Assembly (NCBI GenBank): GCA_964461295.1
Contig: CAYWTX010000209.1
Span: 1 to 5,806, forward strand
DNA length: 5,806 nucleotides
Reading direction: 5' to 3'
DNA from: CAYWTX01 sp964461295
GTDB lineage: Bacteria > Planctomycetota > Phycisphaerae > SM23-33
In this document: piece by piece, positions 5,057-5,806 of the stretch
Position numbering within the stretch: position 1 is the first letter of the stretch
Layout: every line of letters begins with the position of its first letter
The notes under the pieces: model-generated
The model's input: the letters and a program-made list of their open reading frames with translations, nothing else
Told to the model about the DNA's origin: nothing
The model's database searches: none
Program-made: the position numbers and the translations under genes

Positions 5057-5806
5057 ATGAGTATATCCGAGGTCTTCATCCGTCGGCCGATCATGACCAC
5101 GCTGTCGATGGCCAGCATTCTGTTGCTGGGCATCGTGGCGTACCGGCAGTTGCCGGTGAGCGACCTTCCGAACGTGGACTTTCCGACGATCCAGGTGAAC
5201 GCCGCTCTGCCGGGCGCCAGCGCCGAGACGATGGCCAGTTCGGTCGCCACGCCGCTGGAAAAGGAGTTTTCCACCATTTCGGGCATCGACTCGATGTCCT
5301 CCACCAGCCAGTTGGGCACGACGAACATCTCCATCCAGTTCGCCCTCTCGCGCAACATCGACGCGGCCGCCCAGGACGTCCAGGCCGCCATCAGCCGGGC
5401 CCTGCGCCGCCTGCCGCAGAACATGCCCACCCCGCCCAACTACCGGAAGGTGAACCCGGCCGACCAGCCCATCCTGTACCTGGCCCTGACCAGCCCCACG
5501 CAGCCGACGTACTCCCTGGACGAGTTCGGCCAGACCACCATGGCCCAGAGCATCTCGATGATCTCCGGCGTCGCCCAGGTGCAGGTGTTCGGCTCGCAGA
5601 AGTACGCCGTCCGCGTGCAGGTGGATCCGCAGGCGCTCACCGGAACGGTGCACGTGTGGCCGTCGATCCGGCTGATCGGGTGGGGTGCGGCACGTCCGGT
5701 ATTTGTGCTGGCGCCCGGTACCCCCGGCTATCAGGACCGGAATGCGGAACGCCAGATGGTGTTCTTCGCAGGCCCCCGCCCGGCGGCCACGAGCACACGA
5801 GTGGGT
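5057..5806 (+). CDS. RND-family inner-membrane efflux pump, partial, with an aberrant end (MdtB/MdtC/AcrB-like)
   Basis: This is the proton-driven pump subunit that works with the upstream adaptor. Only 250 codons are present of a family whose members have about 1,000-1,050. The N-terminus is typical: a cytoplasmic SEVFIRRPIMTT segment, the first transmembrane helix (about 11-29), then the porter domain with LPVSDLPNVDFPTIQV, LPGASAETMASSVATPLEK (about 51-69), DVQAAISRA (about 107-115) and PILYLALTS (about 138-146). The match is closest to MdtB/MdtC-type pumps. The ATG at 5057 is the first possible start, because an in-frame stop lies at 5042-5044. The ribosome binding site is weak; no GGAG-like core precedes it. 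After residue 194 (DPQAL, position 5638) the family pattern, which should continue with a G-I/L-x-L-D-E-V-like segment, is lost although the frame stays open to the window end. The gene is truncated by the window and probably also interrupted or mis-joined. Confidence 0.9.
   Translation, partial: MSISEVFIRRPIMTTLSMASILLLGIVAYRQLPVSDLPNVDFPTIQVNAALPGASAETMASSVATPLEKEFSTISGIDSMSSTSQLGTTNISIQFALSRNIDAAAQDVQAAISRALRRLPQNMPTPPNYRKVNPADQPILYLALTSPTQPTYSLDEFGQTTMAQSISMISGVAQVQVFGSQKYAVRVQVDPQALTGTVHVWPSIRLIGWGAARPVFVLAPGTPGYQDRNAERQMVFFAGPRPAATSTRVG
5639..5806. other. Foreign or mis-joined tail after the RND break
   Basis: From about 5639 the reading frame continues (56 codons) but no longer resembles an RND pump. 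It reads as WPSIRLIGW, PVFVLAPGTPGYQDRNAERQ and so on. Fourteen of these 56 codons end in A or T, against one (GAT) of the 56 codons before. The plus frame starting one base earlier (5638) is also open, and the reverse strand carries stop codons (TGA, TAG) near 5730. I do not recognise a family in any frame. It may be an assembly chimera at a contig end, or a real insertion or recombination point. Confidence 0.6.

Noticed and set aside
4289..5653. 454-codon minus-strand open frame opposite the adaptor and pump genes
   Set aside because: It crosses both genes and their spacer on the opposite strand; the translation is His/Arg/Ser-rich and matches nothing, while the plus-strand genes are unmistakable.

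Overview
The window is GC-rich and codes at high third-position GC. It reads as a piece of a Gram-negative genome, most likely Planctomycetota or another PVC-group bacterium, perhaps a metagenomic contig. That placement is inferred from a tandem pair of Tat-exported, formylglycine-type sulfatases, a hallmark of planctomycete genomes, next to a proteobacterial-style RND efflux operon. No rRNA, tRNA or marker gene is present to confirm it.

Layout. Positions 1-635 have no convincing complete gene. They hold very GC-rich DNA with short repeats, a weak open frame running off the left edge on the minus strand, and a compact, less GC-rich palindromic repeat cluster (about 479-556) that looks like a REP/MITE-type element. 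Positions 636-3370 hold two minus-strand sulfatase genes separated by 35 bp. The gene at 2027-3370 is transcribed first and the one at 636-1991 second, almost certainly as one operon. Positions 3371-3770 are the divergent intergenic region. It carries the leader of the sulfatase operon on one side and, on the other, a promoter-like segment with a perfect 8-4-8 inverted repeat (3670-3689) that looks like a repressor operator. Positions 3771-4943 (+) encode an RND periplasmic adaptor lipoprotein. After a 113-bp spacer with two hairpins comes the start of the inner-membrane RND pump (5057 onward, +).

The two halves do different jobs. The sulfatases are exported hydrolases that would remove sulfate from polysaccharides or other sulfate esters, after cytoplasmic conversion of a cysteine to formylglycine by a maturase not seen here. 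The adaptor and pump would form a tripartite efflux complex of MdtABC type with an outer-membrane channel not seen here. The operator-like palindrome suggests ligand-responsive control of efflux, but no regulator gene is in the window.

The most notable anomaly is at the right end. The RND protein matches its family well to about residue 194 (position 5638). It then switches, without a stop, to sequence that does not resemble an RND pump and has clearly different codon usage (14 of 56 codons end in A/T, against 1 of the preceding 56). This is most simply an assembly chimera or a recombination/insertion junction. I found no convincing new biological system. The palindromic repeat cluster, the operator and the RND junction are the best things to follow up.
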